From assembly GCF_030848575.1 (NCBI RefSeq), contig NZ_JAVDDX010000002.1, positions 1,408,262 to 1,472,261 on the forward strand: 64,000 nucleotides of DNA. Reading direction: 5' to 3'. Positions 27,045-36,283 of the stretch are shown piece by piece (position 1 is the stretch's first letter; the number at the start of each line of letters is the position of its first letter). This stretch comes from Haloarcula sp. H-GB4 (GTDB lineage Archaea > Halobacteriota > Halobacteria > Halobacteriales > Haloarculaceae). Made by a program: the position numbers and the translations under genes. Below the pieces are notes generated by a model. That model had not been told where the DNA came from. It saw only the letters and a list, made by a program, of their open reading frames with translations, and did no database searches.

Positions 27045-28724
27045 ATGAGCCAACGCCAGATGCAGGGCCAGCCGATGATCATCCTGGGAGAGGACTCCCA
27101 GCGGATGAAGGACAAGTCTGCACAGGAACACAACATCTCGGCCGCTCGCGCGGTCGCCGAGTCAGTACGCTCGACGCTCGGCCCGAAGGGGATGGACAAG
27201 ATGCTCGTCTCCTCGATGGGCGACGTCACCGTCACGAACGACGGCGTCACCATTCTCTCGGAGATGGACATCGACAACCCGACAGCCTCGATGATTGTCG
27301 AGGTTGCCGAGACACAGGAAGACGAGGCCGGTGACGGCACCACCTCCGCTGTCGCCATCGCAGGCGAACTCCTCAAGAACGCCGAGGACCTCCTCGAACA
27401 GGACATTCACCCGACGGCGATCATCAAAGGGTTCAACATGGCCGCCACGCAGGCCAAGGACGAACTTGACGACATCGCCACGGAAGTCGACCCCGACGAC
27501 GAGGAACTCTTGAAGAAGGTCGCCGAAACCTCGATGACGGGCAAGGGCGCGGAGCTCAACAAGGAACTGCTCGCCCAGATCATCGTTGACGCGGTCAACG
27601 CTGTGACCGTCGAGGCCGAAGACGGCTCCGTCATCGCCGACCTCGAGTACCTCAACATCGAGACCCAGACCGGCAGCTCCGCCGGCAACTCCGAGCTCCT
27701 CGAAGGCGCAGTCATCGACAAGGACCCGGTCCACGAGGAGATGGCAACCGAGGCAGAGGACGCCGACGTCCTCCTCGTCGACACGGCCATCGAACTCGAC
27801 GAGACCGAAGTCGACGCGCAGCTCTCCGTCGACGACCCGAGCCAGCTCCAGAACTTCCTCGACAAGGAAGAAGAGCAGCTCAAGCAGATGGTCGACCAGA
27901 TCGCCGACACCGGCGCTGATGTCGTCTTCTGCCAGAAGGGCATCGACGACATGGCCCAGCACTACCTCGCCGAGAAGGGTATTCTGGCCGTCCGCCGCGC
28001 CAAGAAGTCCGACATCGAGTTCCTCAAAGAGGTTCTGGGTGCTCGCATCGTCTCCGATCTCGACTCCGCGACCGCGGAAGACCTCGGCCACGGCTCCGTC
28101 ACCCGCGACGACGCCGAAGGCCTGTTCTACGTCGAGGGTAGCGGCGACGGAGCCCACGGCGTCACCCTCCTGCTCCGTGGCTCGACCGACCACGTCGTTG
28201 ACGAACTCGAACGTGGTGTCACAGACGCGCTCGACGTTGTCGCGTCCACGGTCGCCAACGGCAGCGTCCTCGGTGGCGGCGGCGCACCTGAAGTCGAAGT
28301 CGCCCGCCGGCTCCGCGACTACGCCGACAGCGTCGAAGGCCGCGAACAGCTCGCCATCGAGTCCTTCGCCGACGCGCTGGAGATCATCCCGCGCACGCTC
28401 GCCGAAAACGCTGGTCTCGACAGCATCGACACGCTCGTCGACCTGCGCGCCGCCCACGAGGACGGCGACGTCAGCGCTGGCCTGAACGTCTTCTCCGGTG
28501 ACGTCGAGAACACGCTCGACACCGGCGTCGTTGAGCCAGCACACGCCAAGCGACAGGCGATTTCCTCGGCTGCAGAGGCCGCGAACCTGGTCCTCAAGAT
28601 CGACGACATCATCGCTGCCGGCGAGCTCTCGACCTCCGGCGGCGACGAAGGCGGCCCCGGCGGCCCCGGTGGCGCCCCTGGAGGCATGGGCGGCATGGGC
28701 GGCGGCATGGGCGGCATGATGTAA
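27045..28724 (+). CDS. Thermosome subunit (group II chaperonin)
   Basis: 559-residue CCT/thermosome subunit, an ATP-dependent folding chaperonin forming stacked rings. Group II signatures: [12 protein letters not shown] near residue 45, [20 protein letters not shown] (ATP site), and [13 protein letters not shown] in the C-terminal equatorial domain. The C-terminus is the Gly/Met-rich GGM-type tail seen in chaperonins. The ATG at 27045 (MSQRQMQGQ) is chosen over an upstream TTG. Haloarchaea usually carry two or three paralogs; which one this is cannot be told from sequence alone. Confidence 0.96.
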   Translation: MSQRQMQGQPMIILGEDSQRMKDKSAQEHNISAARAVAESVRSTLGPKGMDKMLVSSMGDVTVTNDGVTILSEMDIDNPTASMIVEVAETQEDEAGDGTTSAVAIAGELLKNAEDLLEQDIHPTAIIKGFNMAATQAKDELDDIATEVDPDDEELLKKVAETSMTGKGAELNKELLAQIIVDAVNAVTVEAEDGSVIADLEYLNIETQTGSSAGNSELLEGAVIDKDPVHEEMATEAEDADVLLVDTAIELDETEVDAQLSVDDPSQLQNFLDKEEEQLKQMVDQIADTGADVVFCQKGIDDMAQHYLAEKGILAVRRAKKSDIEFLKEVLGARIVSDLDSATAEDLGHGSVTRDDAEGLFYVEGSGDGAHGVTLLLRGSTDHVVDELERGVTDALDVVASTVANGSVLGGGGAPEVEVARRLRDYADSVEGREQLAIESFADALEIIPRTLAENAGLDSIDTLVDLRAAHEDGDVSAGLNVFSGDVENTLDTGVVEPAHAKRQAISSAAEAANLVLKIDDIIAAGELSTSGGDEGGPGGPGGAPGGMGGMGGGMGGMM

Positions 28725-29137
28725 GCGAGGGGCCGAACGAAGTGAGGGCCCTCGAATAGTGAGCGGCGAAAGCCGCGAACCGCGAGGTTCTGAGCGACGC
28801 GAAGAACTTCGTATACGCGAGCGGGGGGAACAGCGTGACCCGCAAACAACGTTGCTGATCAGACGAAGACTTTCTGAAAAACGCCGAAGCAACTCCGCTG
28901 GGCGTGCTTCGTCTCCTAACAGACCAGCCAGCAGACGATATTTTCGACCGCCTACAGTTCAATTTTCTACGGCTATGGACACGCTGTGACACCGCCGATA
29001 TCGAGACGTGAAACCGGAGACACAATTAGGTATCTCTCTGCAAAGTATCGACTGTCCCGGTCCGTTTGGTGGGACGGACTGGTGACAGCGGGTGGGGACC
29101 TCTTTCCGTTTTAGGGCTGATTCGACAGTCGCTCGCG
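28725..29137. other. Gene-free interval with serial hairpins after the thermosome gene
   Basis: Right after the stop codon come CGAGGG/CCCTCG (28726-28731, 28749-28754), GCGGC-GAAA-GCCGC (28763-28776, a 5-bp stem with a GNRA-type loop) and GTTCT/AGAAC (28787-28791, 28803-28807). A wider GACGAAG/CTTCGTC pair spans about 28862-28913. The remaining sequence to 29137 shows no coding signal. The flanking genes converge, so termination or 3'-end stabilisation is the simplest explanation. Confidence 0.5.
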
Positions 29138-30001
29138 TTAGTCAGGTTGTGTCGTTCGGTTTCGGTGGCGTCGGTCTTCGAACACCACGTCCGTCGTTCC
29201 TAGGTCGCTGTAGCGGAGAATTTCGGTCATCCGGTAGGTATCCGTTCCGTCGTCGACTGTGTACTGGAGCGCGTAGCTCCGGATGACGCCGTTGGGCGTT
29301 ACGGTCGCCGAGAGGGAGACGTTAGTCACACGGTCGACGGGACGAGTGGCGATCGCGCTGCTGTCGGCCGACCCGGTTCCTTTGATGCGATACAACGAAA
29401 CGCCGTACAGTTGCTTGATGACCTCATCGCCGGGGCGGATAGACGTGATGTTGGTGGCGGAAAGCAACGCCATGAGACGCCCGTTGAACGTGGGTTCGAA
29501 GAACAGTGCGGCCCGGGGTGAGCGTGGCGGGCCACCGATGCCGCGACTGTCCGCGACCACTTCCGTCGATGTCGACCCGTTGACGGTCGTCCGTCTGAGC
29601 GCACGGCCGTCCCGCCAGGTGCTGTGAATTTCGCGCGCTGTCACACTCTGTCCGGATATCGTTCGGGTGGCCGTGTACGACTCGTACCCCGCGCTGATGC
29701 TGGCACGGGTCCGGACGCGCCTGTGCAGGCCGCTGCCGTTCATGACAGTCCTTGTGTGGTGGACTCGATAGGAGGTGTTCGAGAGCCGACTGACATGGGC
29801 GCGGCCGAGCGTGGTGGCGTTGATAACCTGGTCGCCGACAACGCCCGGGGCGCGTTGGGCTGGACTCGTCGGTGCGTCTGCCGTCGGGACTGGTGCTGGT
29901 GTCACCGTCTCCCTGGTAGCTGCGTCGTCCCCGAACAGCCCGGCACACCCGGCGCTCAGTAAACAGAGACAGACCACAGCAATCGCCACCCCGCGACGCA
30001 T
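29138..30001 (-). CDS. Haloarchaeal secreted lipoprotein of unknown function
   Basis: 287 residues. N-terminal signal peptide MRRGVAIAVVCLCLLSAGCAG with lipobox LSAGC, so Cys19 is the expected lipid attachment site on the cell exterior. A Thr/Pro-rich linker follows, then a beta-rich domain with many Asn-x-Ser/Thr sequons (NTSY, NGST, NVSL) suited to archaeal N-glycosylation. No enzymatic motif. The ATG at 30001 gives the signal peptide directly. Promoter region is shared with the divergent cyclodeaminase-family gene. Confidence 0.8.
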   Translation of the reverse strand: MRRGVAIAVVCLCLLSAGCAGLFGDDAATRETVTPAPVPTADAPTSPAQRAPGVVGDQVINATTLGRAHVSRLSNTSYRVHHTRTVMNGSGLHRRVRTRASISAGYESYTATRTISGQSVTAREIHSTWRDGRALRRTTVNGSTSTEVVADSRGIGGPPRSPRAALFFEPTFNGRLMALLSATNITSIRPGDEVIKQLYGVSLYRIKGTGSADSSAIATRPVDRVTNVSLSATVTPNGVIRSYALQYTVDDGTDTYRMTEILRYSDLGTTDVVFEDRRHRNRTTQPD

Positions 30002-30077
30002 ACCGATGACTGGTTGCGTGGTAATATAACCTCTGTGACGGCGGAGGGCTAAATATCGTCGAGTGTCAACATACCGT

Positions 30078-30980
30078 ATGCAGACGCTGCTTCTCGGCGC
30101 GGACGCGGTCGAGGACCACGCGGCGATGCCGGCAGTCATCGACGCGGTTGCCGCGGCCTTCGCCGCCGATGCCAGGGAGAGCACAATTATGCCGGCCAAG
30201 TCCTACATCGACCTGCCGCAGTACAACGGCGACTTCAGGTCGATGCCGGCCTACGTCAACGCCGAGACGTGGGATGCCGCCGCGGTCAAGTGGGTCAACG
30301 TCCATCTGGACAACCCCCGCGACCACGACCTCCCGACCGTTCTTGGGACGCTCATCTACTCGGACCCCGAGACTGCGTTCCCGCTGGCTGTGATGGACGG
30401 CACAGTCTTGACACGCCTGCGGACCGGGGCGGCGGCCGTCGCCACCGACCATCTTGCCGTCGCCGACGCGGACTCACTCGGACTGGTCGGGGCCGGCACG
30501 CAGGCGTACACGCAACTGGACGCTATTTCGGCGGTCCGAGACATCGAGACGGTGGTCGTCGCCGACCGGGATAGAGAGAAACAGCAGGCGTTCGTCGACA
30601 CGTTCACCGACCGGTTTGACGTGCGGGCGGGCCCCATCGAGGACGCCGCTGGCTGTGACGTGCTATCGACGATTACGCCCGTCGAGTCGCCCATCGTGGA
30701 CCGTGAGTGGCTCGGCGAGTGCACACACGTCAACGCCATCGGGGCCGACGCCGCCGGCAAGCAGGAACACGACGAACGCACGCTCCTCGACGCGAAACTC
30801 GTCATCGATAATTACGAGCAGTGTACTCACTCCGGCGAAATCAACGTCCCGTGGGGCAGGGGTGTCCTGACCGATACTGACCTCCACGGGGAACTCGGAG
30901 ACATCGTTGCGGGCACGCTTTCGGGGCGGACCGACGACGACGGGATCACGCTTTTCGACTCGACGGGGCTGGCTATCTAG
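30078..30980 (+). CDS. Ornithine cyclodeaminase / alanine dehydrogenase-family protein, C-terminus cut by an in-frame TAG
   Basis: 300 residues from ATG 30078. The NAD-binding motif GLVGAGTQAYTQL lies in the middle, with RTGAAAVATDHLA before it and family features such as HVNAIGADA. Homologs reduce or deaminate amino acids (ornithine to proline, pyruvate to alanine). After DSTGLAI the frame hits TAG at 30978-30980, yet the same frame continues for 29 more codons (DVAAAHVVYENASDD...) to TGA at 31068. Family members normally read Gln (CAG) at the amber position in GLAIQDVA. A single C-to-T change would explain it. Folding of the truncated protein is doubtful. Confidence 0.8.
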   Translation: MQTLLLGADAVEDHAAMPAVIDAVAAAFAADARESTIMPAKSYIDLPQYNGDFRSMPAYVNAETWDAAAVKWVNVHLDNPRDHDLPTVLGTLIYSDPETAFPLAVMDGTVLTRLRTGAAAVATDHLAVADADSLGLVGAGTQAYTQLDAISAVRDIETVVVADRDREKQQAFVDTFTDRFDVRAGPIEDAAGCDVLSTITPVESPIVDREWLGECTHVNAIGADAAGKQEHDERTLLDAKLVIDNYEQCTHSGEINVPWGRGVLTDTDLHGELGDIVAGTLSGRTDDDGITLFDSTGLAI

Positions 30981-31070
30981 GACGTTGCAGCCGCACACGT
31001 CGTCTACGAGAACGCCAGCGACGATGGCGACGGAACGGCGTTCTCACTTGTCGACACCGACGCGACCTGA
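30981..31070 (+). pseudogene. Detached C-terminal coding remnant of the cyclodeaminase-family gene
   Basis: Twenty-nine sense codons in frame with the preceding gene, then TGA. They encode the normal C-terminal helix of the family (DVAAAHVVYEN) plus an acidic tail. No start codon of its own. It ends exactly one base before the end of the convergent gene at 31071. Confidence 0.6.
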
Positions 31071-31292
31071 TTACGTCGAGGGCGTGAGCATCTCGGTCAC
31101 TTTCGAGATGCCCCAGACGATGATAAGAAACGGCAAGAGCGGGACCAGCAGGACGAGCAGGCCGGCGAGCATCCCCCAGCCGAACACGTCCATCTCCTCG
31201 TTGCGACGGCTACCCGTCCCCGGCGTGACCGACCGGAGGGCCTTCGGCAGTCGTCCGCTGTCTTCCGCCTCGTCGTCAGGTGATTTTGCCAT
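31071..31292 (-). CDS. 73-residue single-span membrane protein
   Basis: A polar acidic N-terminus (MAKSPDDEAEDSG), a basic stretch with RSVTPGTGSRRNEEMD, then one long hydrophobic helix (about 38-62, containing LLVLLVPLLPFL) and a short tail. It resembles a haloarchaeal family I recall as DUF7535 (tentative). Function unknown. It shares the 31293-31335 interval with the zinc-ribbon pair upstream on the same strand. Confidence 0.7.
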   Translation of the reverse strand: MAKSPDDEAEDSGRLPKALRSVTPGTGSRRNEEMDVFGWGMLAGLLVLLVPLLPFLIIVWGISKVTEMLTPST

Positions 31293-31335
31293 ACCTTCTC
31301 TTGCATTGAGACGTGTATAAGCCTAGGCCCGACAG

Positions 31336-31503
31336 TTACATCGCACCGGCGACACCGCTGCCGATAGCGGCCCCGCAGTTGTCACAGGCGACGAGGTAGA
31401 ACCGCTTTGAGGCAGTAAAGAAGCCGGTCGTCGACTCCATGTCGAGGAACTCCACATCCTCTTGGGCGTTCATTTCCGCGTCGCATTCGGGACAGTGAAC
31501 CAT
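31336..31503 (-). CDS. Zinc-ribbon microprotein B (55 residues), tandem paralog
   Basis: Reads MVHCPECDAEM, then a TTGFFTASKRFY core, and ends CDNCGAAIGSGVAGAM. Cys4, Cys7, Cys40 and Cys43 form a CxxC...CxxC zinc ribbon. It aligns without gaps to its upstream neighbour with 30 of 55 identical residues, so the two are tandem duplicates. Its ATG overlaps the TGA of the upstream copy by one base (TGATG). Function unknown. Confidence 0.78.
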   Translation of the reverse strand: MVHCPECDAEMNAQEDVEFLDMESTTGFFTASKRFYLVACDNCGAAIGSGVAGAM

Positions 31504-31688
31504 CAGGCCGCACCTCCGTTGGACTTCGCGCCGGCGACGCCGCTACCGATAGTAACACCACAGGCCGCGCAGTTGGCAGTGTAGAAGCGCTTGGAGGCTT
31601 TGATAAACCCGGTGGTCGCGTCCACTTCAACGAACTCGATGTCGTCGGCCGTTTCGATCGAGGTCTCACAATCAGGGCAGTGTACCAT
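31503..31688 (-). CDS. Zinc-ribbon microprotein A (61 residues), tandem paralog
   Basis: Reads MVHCPDCETSI, then TTGFIKASKRFY, CAACGVTIGSGVAGA and a short SNGGAA tail. The same four cysteines as copy B define a zinc ribbon; the conserved ASKRFY between the knuckles is a likely binding surface. First gene of the coupled pair. Small haloarchaeal zinc-ribbon proteins often act in regulation, but no partner is visible here. Confidence 0.78.
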   Translation of the reverse strand: MVHCPDCETSIETADDIEFVEVDATTGFIKASKRFYTANCAACGVTIGSGVAGAKSNGGAA

Positions 31689-32019
31689 ACATTCCTGACA
31701 CCTGCCGAGTCCGGCAAAAATCTTGTGTGGGCATCTGCTCTTCCGGTCAGCGTACTGGCGACGCTATCGGTTCGACATGCGGCACATCGGATATCACCGA
31801 CGCCGCTACTGAGACCGAGCACCACTATCTGTGATAGCTGCGTACACCGATCATGCCGAGTCGAAGACTCTCGTTTCGTCTTGGCCGGCCGGAACTGGCT
31901 GAAGCTGGAGCATTCGTCCCAGTTCTTGAACTGAGTGCCGTGAACGGCTGTTGAACTCCGAGACACCCGAAACAGTGACAGTCTCCAACACGCAATGGTA
32001 TGCTCACTGGGAATGTACC
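31689..32019. other. Gene-free divergent promoter region
   Basis: It separates the minus-strand zinc-ribbon pair from the plus-strand histidine kinase. No frame with coding character is visible apart from a weak in-frame upstream extension of the kinase (31951 onward). No clear repeat or RNA gene. Confidence 0.45.
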
Positions 32020-33411
32020 ATGGGTAGCAAATCTGTCTTGGTCGTCGCAGCCGACGGGCTGGATACCGCCACTCTCGAATCTGCCCTCGCCGAGACGCCG
32101 GCTTCGGTCACGCACCTGTCGGACCTCACGGACCTCTTCGATACGCTCACCTATTCGGCGTTCCACGCGCTCGTGCTGCCCGAAACAGTCGATGGCCAGT
32201 CCGGAACCGATATCGCGTACGGTGTCAGGAAGCTGTTTCCCGACCTGCCGGTGATCATCGTTGGCGAGGACCCAGCGGCGGTCCCGGATGATCTTGAGGT
32301 GACGGCCGTCGAGCCGTCGGCACGTCTCGAAGACGCCGTCGCTGAGGCCGTCCGGGACAGTCTCGACGCTGAGCCACCGTCCGTTGCTGGACGCCCACCG
32401 TCCCCGATGGAGACGCTGTTACTCTCTCTGTTCAACGAGATTCCCGACCACCTGTATGCGAAGGACGACCAGGCTCGACACGTCCTGCTGGGCCGGGGGT
32501 TCAACGAGCCGACCGACCGGCTCGGCCTCACTGACGTCGAAGTCCCGGAACTGGTCGAGGAACACGCGAAAGCGGCCCTGCGTGACGAGATGGACGTTAT
32601 CGAGGAGGAAACAGATCTGATCGAAGTGGAGGAGTTCCTCGACCTCGATGCGTCGTACGTCCGCACCCGCAAGATGCCGTGGTATGATCCCGCTGGCGAC
32701 GTTCAGGGGATCGTCGGACACACGCAGGATATCACTGACCGAAAGCTCCGCGAGCACGCGTTTCGTCGCCAGAACGAACGGATGGTGAAAGTCGCACTCG
32801 TGGCGTCTCACGAGCTTCGAAATGAACTTCAGATCGCCTACGGCCGACTCGAAGAGCTGGCTGACTGCGATGGTTCGACTGCCGACATCGAGGAGTCGCT
32901 TTCCCAGATCTCTACGATTATCGATACCGTGGTCGAGCTCTCCACGAGCGACCCAAATGGCCCGGTCCAGTACGACGAGGTCGAACAGGTCCCAAAGCGG
33001 GAACACGTGTGGCTCTCACGTCTCAGTCGAGAGGTGTGGGACACGCTCGCCGACAGTGAGGCGCGCCTGACCTTCGACGGGGATACCCGTATTGTCGCCG
33101 ATCAGGAGTCCGCCGGACTGTTGCTCCAGATACTGTTCCAGAACGCACTTGAACACGCCGGACCGTCGGTCACCGTCACTGTCGGTACGACGGCAGACGG
33201 TTTCTTTGTCGCCGATGACGGCCCGGGCATCGATGTCGAACCGCTGGAGCGCGTGTTCGACGCGGGTCACACTGCTGTCGCAGAGAACACTGGGTTCGGA
33301 CTCTATGTCGCCAGACGGGTCGCCGCTGACCACGGTTGGACGGTCACAGCGACGGAGAGCGAGTCGGGCGGTGCCCGATTCGATATTGGAAACGTCGACT
33401 GTCCCGAATAG
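32020..33411 (+). CDS. PAS-domain histidine kinase with degenerate receiver domain
   Basis: 463 residues. Residues ~1-105 have receiver-like alternation (KSVLVVAADG ... FHALVLPETV ... LPVIIVGED), but the usual phospho-acceptor Asp after beta-3 is absent (LVLPE), so it is a pseudo-receiver. A PAS domain follows (about 125-240, ending GHTQDITDR). The H-box reads VASHELRNELQIA, with N-box FQNALEHA, G1 DDGPGID and G2 GFGLYVARRVA. It is soluble and cytoplasmic, so it senses an internal cue through PAS. No response regulator adjoins. The ATG at 32020 (MGSKSVLVV) is chosen over a TTG at 31951. Confidence 0.88.
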   Translation: MGSKSVLVVAADGLDTATLESALAETPASVTHLSDLTDLFDTLTYSAFHALVLPETVDGQSGTDIAYGVRKLFPDLPVIIVGEDPAAVPDDLEVTAVEPSARLEDAVAEAVRDSLDAEPPSVAGRPPSPMETLLLSLFNEIPDHLYAKDDQARHVLLGRGFNEPTDRLGLTDVEVPELVEEHAKAALRDEMDVIEEETDLIEVEEFLDLDASYVRTRKMPWYDPAGDVQGIVGHTQDITDRKLREHAFRRQNERMVKVALVASHELRNELQIAYGRLEELADCDGSTADIEESLSQISTIIDTVVELSTSDPNGPVQYDEVEQVPKREHVWLSRLSREVWDTLADSEARLTFDGDTRIVADQESAGLLLQILFQNALEHAGPSVTVTVGTTADGFFVADDGPGIDVEPLERVFDAGHTAVAENTGFGLYVARRVAADHGWTVTATESESGGARFDIGNVDCPE

Positions 33412-33563
33412 CGGGCGGCCAGTCGACCTGTGGCGACGCGACCGGTCTGTAAGCAGCTGGCCCCCCGGAGTCACGCCCGGTCGGCTTGTGTGTCGTGTGG
33501 CGAACCCTGATACCCTCCCGAAGGGAAAGGTATAGCACGGTCGCTGCCGGATGTTCCGATATC

Positions 33564-36251
33564 ATGACCACGACCGGTGAGGAACGCGAGCGGGGGTTCG
33601 ATCATACAGAGATCGAGCCCCGGTGGCAGCGCACGTGGGACGAGGCCGACGTGTTCCGGATCGACGACGACGAGACCGACCCGGAGTACGTGCTGGCGAT
33701 GTTCCCCTACACCTCCGGAAGCCTCCACATGGGCCACGTCCGGAACTACACAATCACGGATGCCTACGCCCGCTTTGAGCGGATGCGCGGCGAGAGCGTT
33801 CTCCACCCGATGGGGTGGGACTCCTTCGGCCTCCCGGCTGAGAACGCCGCCGAGGAACGCGACACCAACCCGCGGGACTGGACGATGCAGTGTATCGACT
33901 CGATGCGCGACCAGCTCACGGAGATGGGCTTTGGCTACGACTGGGACCGCGAACTCGCGACCTGTGAACCCGACTACTACCAGTGGAACCAGTGGCTGTT
34001 CAAACAGTTCCGCGAGGAAGGGCTGGTCGAGCGTCAGGCCGCCGAGCTGAACTGGTGTCCCTCCTGTGAGACTGTCCTCGCCGATGAGCAGGTTGAGGGC
34101 GAGGAAGAACTGTGCTGGCGCTGTGACACGCCCATCGAGGCCCGCGAGATGGACCAGTGGTTCTTCACCATCACCGACTACGCCGAGGAACTGCTCGAGG
34201 ACTTAGACGACCTCGAGGGCTGGCCGAACAACGTCCGGGAGATGCAGCGCAACTGGATCGGCAAGCAAGAGGGCGCAAGCGTCGCCTTCGAGGTTGGCGA
34301 CTACGGCGAGGTCGACATCTTCACGACCCGGCTGGACACCATCCACGGGGCGACGTTCTTCTCGCTAGCTCCGGGCCACCCTGTCGCACAGGAAATTGCC
34401 GAGGGCAACGACGAGGTCGCCGAATACATCGAAACGGCCGAACAGGCCGACGAGGACGAACTGGACGTGACTTCCGGTGTGTTCACCGGCGAGTACGCGA
34501 CCAATCCCGCGACCGGTGAGGAGATTCCCGTCTACGTCGCCGACTACGTGCTGACCGACGTGGGGACTGGCGCGCTGTACGCCGTGCCGGCTCACGACGA
34601 GCGCGACCACGAGTTCGCGGAGGCCCACGATATCGATATCGTGCAGGTCATCGAACCGACTGACGACGCGGACGCTGATCCCGAGGACATCGACGTGCAG
34701 GAAGCGGCCTATCCTGAAGACGGCCTGCTGGTCAACAGTGGCGAGTTCGACGGACTCAGTAGTAACGAAGCCCGCGACCGCTTCGTCGAGGAGTTCGACG
34801 GCGAGCACCGCACGGAGTACAACCTCCGGGACTGGGGCATTTCCCGCCAGCGCTACTGGGGCACGCCGATTCCGATGATCCACTGCGACGACTGTGGCTA
34901 CGTCGAAGTCCCCGACGAGGACCTCCCCGTCGAACTGCCGGAGTTCGTCCACACGACCGGGAACCCGCTGGATGCCGCAGAGGAGTGGAAACACGTCGAC
35001 TGCCCCGACTGCGGGGAGAGCGCGGTGCGGGAAACGGACACGATGGACACCTTTGTCGACTCCTCGTGGTACTTCCTGCGGTACACCTCGCCGGAGATGG
35101 ACGAGGCCCCCTTCGACGCCGAGCGAGCCAGCGACTGGATGCCGGTCGACCAGTACGTCGGCGGTATCGAACACGCCGTGATGCACCTGCTGTACGCCCG
35201 CTTCTTTACGAAAGTGCTGGACGACCTCGACATGGTTGATGGCGTCCGCGAGCCCTTCACCAACCTCACGAACCAGGGAATGGTGCTGGGCGAGGACGGC
35301 AACAAGATGTCGAAGAGTCTGGATAACGGCGTCTCACCCCAGCGCATCATCGAGGAGTACGGGGCCGACACGGCTCGGCTGTTCATCATGGAGGCCGCCC
35401 AGCCAGAGAAAGAATTCGCCTGGAGTCCTGAGGGTGTGCAGTCCGCCCACAGCTTCCTCCAGAACGTGTACACGCTGGTTTCGGCCTACGCCGAGGGTGA
35501 GGCGGGGACCGCCGCTGACACGGAGAATGGGGCCGACATCGCGGACTACGTCGCCCGCGAAATCGACGCGACGGCAGCGAATGCGACGGCGGAGTTCGAG
35601 GACTTCAGGTTCAACCACGCGCTGCAAGCCGTGCGGGAACTGGTGTCGCTACTGCGCCGCTATCAGGAGGCGACTACCCCCGACGCTGACACCTTCGAGC
35701 GCGGGCTGGCGACGGCCGCGAAACTGCTCGCTCCGGTCGCCCCCCACGCCGCTGAGGAGATGTGGGCCGAACTGGGCCACGACGACCTTCTCGCGGAGGC
35801 CGAGTGGCCGGCCGCTGAGGCGCCCGACGACTACGAGACGGAGCGTCAACTGATTGAGAACACCCGCGAGGACATCCGCGACATCGTCGACACGGTCGGC
35901 ATCGAGGACCCACAGACGATTACGCTCGCGGTTGCACCGGAGTGGAAACACCGCGTCCTCGACCTTGCCCGGAACGCCGACGGCAACGTCGTCGGCACCG
36001 TCATGCAGGACGAGGAACTGCGCGAGCAGGGCGAGGCGGCCGCGGACTTCGCCAAGGAACTGGCCGGCCGTGCACAGTCGCTGGACGAGCAACTGCCGCC
36101 CGAGCGTGAACAGGCGGCGCTTGACCGGGCTGCGTGGCTCATCGAACGGGAGTTCGGCGCTGACGTGGTCGTTCAGGGTCCCGAGGAAGGGGACCCCGAC
36201 CTCGTCAGCAAGGCCGGTCCCGGCCGTCCGGCCATCAACATCGACGAATAG
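33564..36251 (+). CDS. leuS: Leucyl-tRNA synthetase, bacterial-type architecture
   Basis: 895 residues, class I synthetase charging tRNA-Leu. HIGH motif HMGH (about 55-58) and KMSKS (about 581-585). The CxxC...CxxC zinc module (WCPSC, CWRC) precedes the CP1 editing domain, and a leucine-specific insert with CDDC and CPDC pairs lies before KMSKS. This order is that of bacterial LeuRS; archaeal and eukaryotic LeuRS place CP1 before the zinc module and are usually longer. A GGTATAG box lies about 31 bp before the ATG. Bacterial origin by ancient transfer is an inference. Confidence 0.95.
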   Translation: MTTTGEERERGFDHTEIEPRWQRTWDEADVFRIDDDETDPEYVLAMFPYTSGSLHMGHVRNYTITDAYARFERMRGESVLHPMGWDSFGLPAENAAEERDTNPRDWTMQCIDSMRDQLTEMGFGYDWDRELATCEPDYYQWNQWLFKQFREEGLVERQAAELNWCPSCETVLADEQVEGEEELCWRCDTPIEAREMDQWFFTITDYAEELLEDLDDLEGWPNNVREMQRNWIGKQEGASVAFEVGDYGEVDIFTTRLDTIHGATFFSLAPGHPVAQEIAEGNDEVAEYIETAEQADEDELDVTSGVFTGEYATNPATGEEIPVYVADYVLTDVGTGALYAVPAHDERDHEFAEAHDIDIVQVIEPTDDADADPEDIDVQEAAYPEDGLLVNSGEFDGLSSNEARDRFVEEFDGEHRTEYNLRDWGISRQRYWGTPIPMIHCDDCGYVEVPDEDLPVELPEFVHTTGNPLDAAEEWKHVDCPDCGESAVRETDTMDTFVDSSWYFLRYTSPEMDEAPFDAERASDWMPVDQYVGGIEHAVMHLLYARFFTKVLDDLDMVDGVREPFTNLTNQGMVLGEDGNKMSKSLDNGVSPQRIIEEYGADTARLFIMEAAQPEKEFAWSPEGVQSAHSFLQNVYTLVSAYAEGEAGTAADTENGADIADYVAREIDATAANATAEFEDFRFNHALQAVRELVSLLRRYQEATTPDADTFERGLATAAKLLAPVAPHAAEEMWAELGHDDLLAEAEWPAAEAPDDYETERQLIENTREDIRDIVDTVGIEDPQTITLAVAPEWKHRVLDLARNADGNVVGTVMQDEELREQGEAAADFAKELAGRAQSLDEQLPPEREQAALDRAAWLIEREFGADVVVQGPEEGDPDLVSKAGPGRPAINIDE

Positions 36252-36283
36252 CCCGCAGTCGTTCGATTTTCGTCTGTCGCGGT

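Noticed and set aside
27162..28892. Minus-strand 576-codon open frame
   Set aside because: Antisense to the thermosome gene; a mirror frame of a highly biased gene.
33412..33563. Possible Leu-rich leader peptide before leuS
   Set aside because: No short frame with clustered Leu codons after a TATA box; only the pheST leader shows the pattern.
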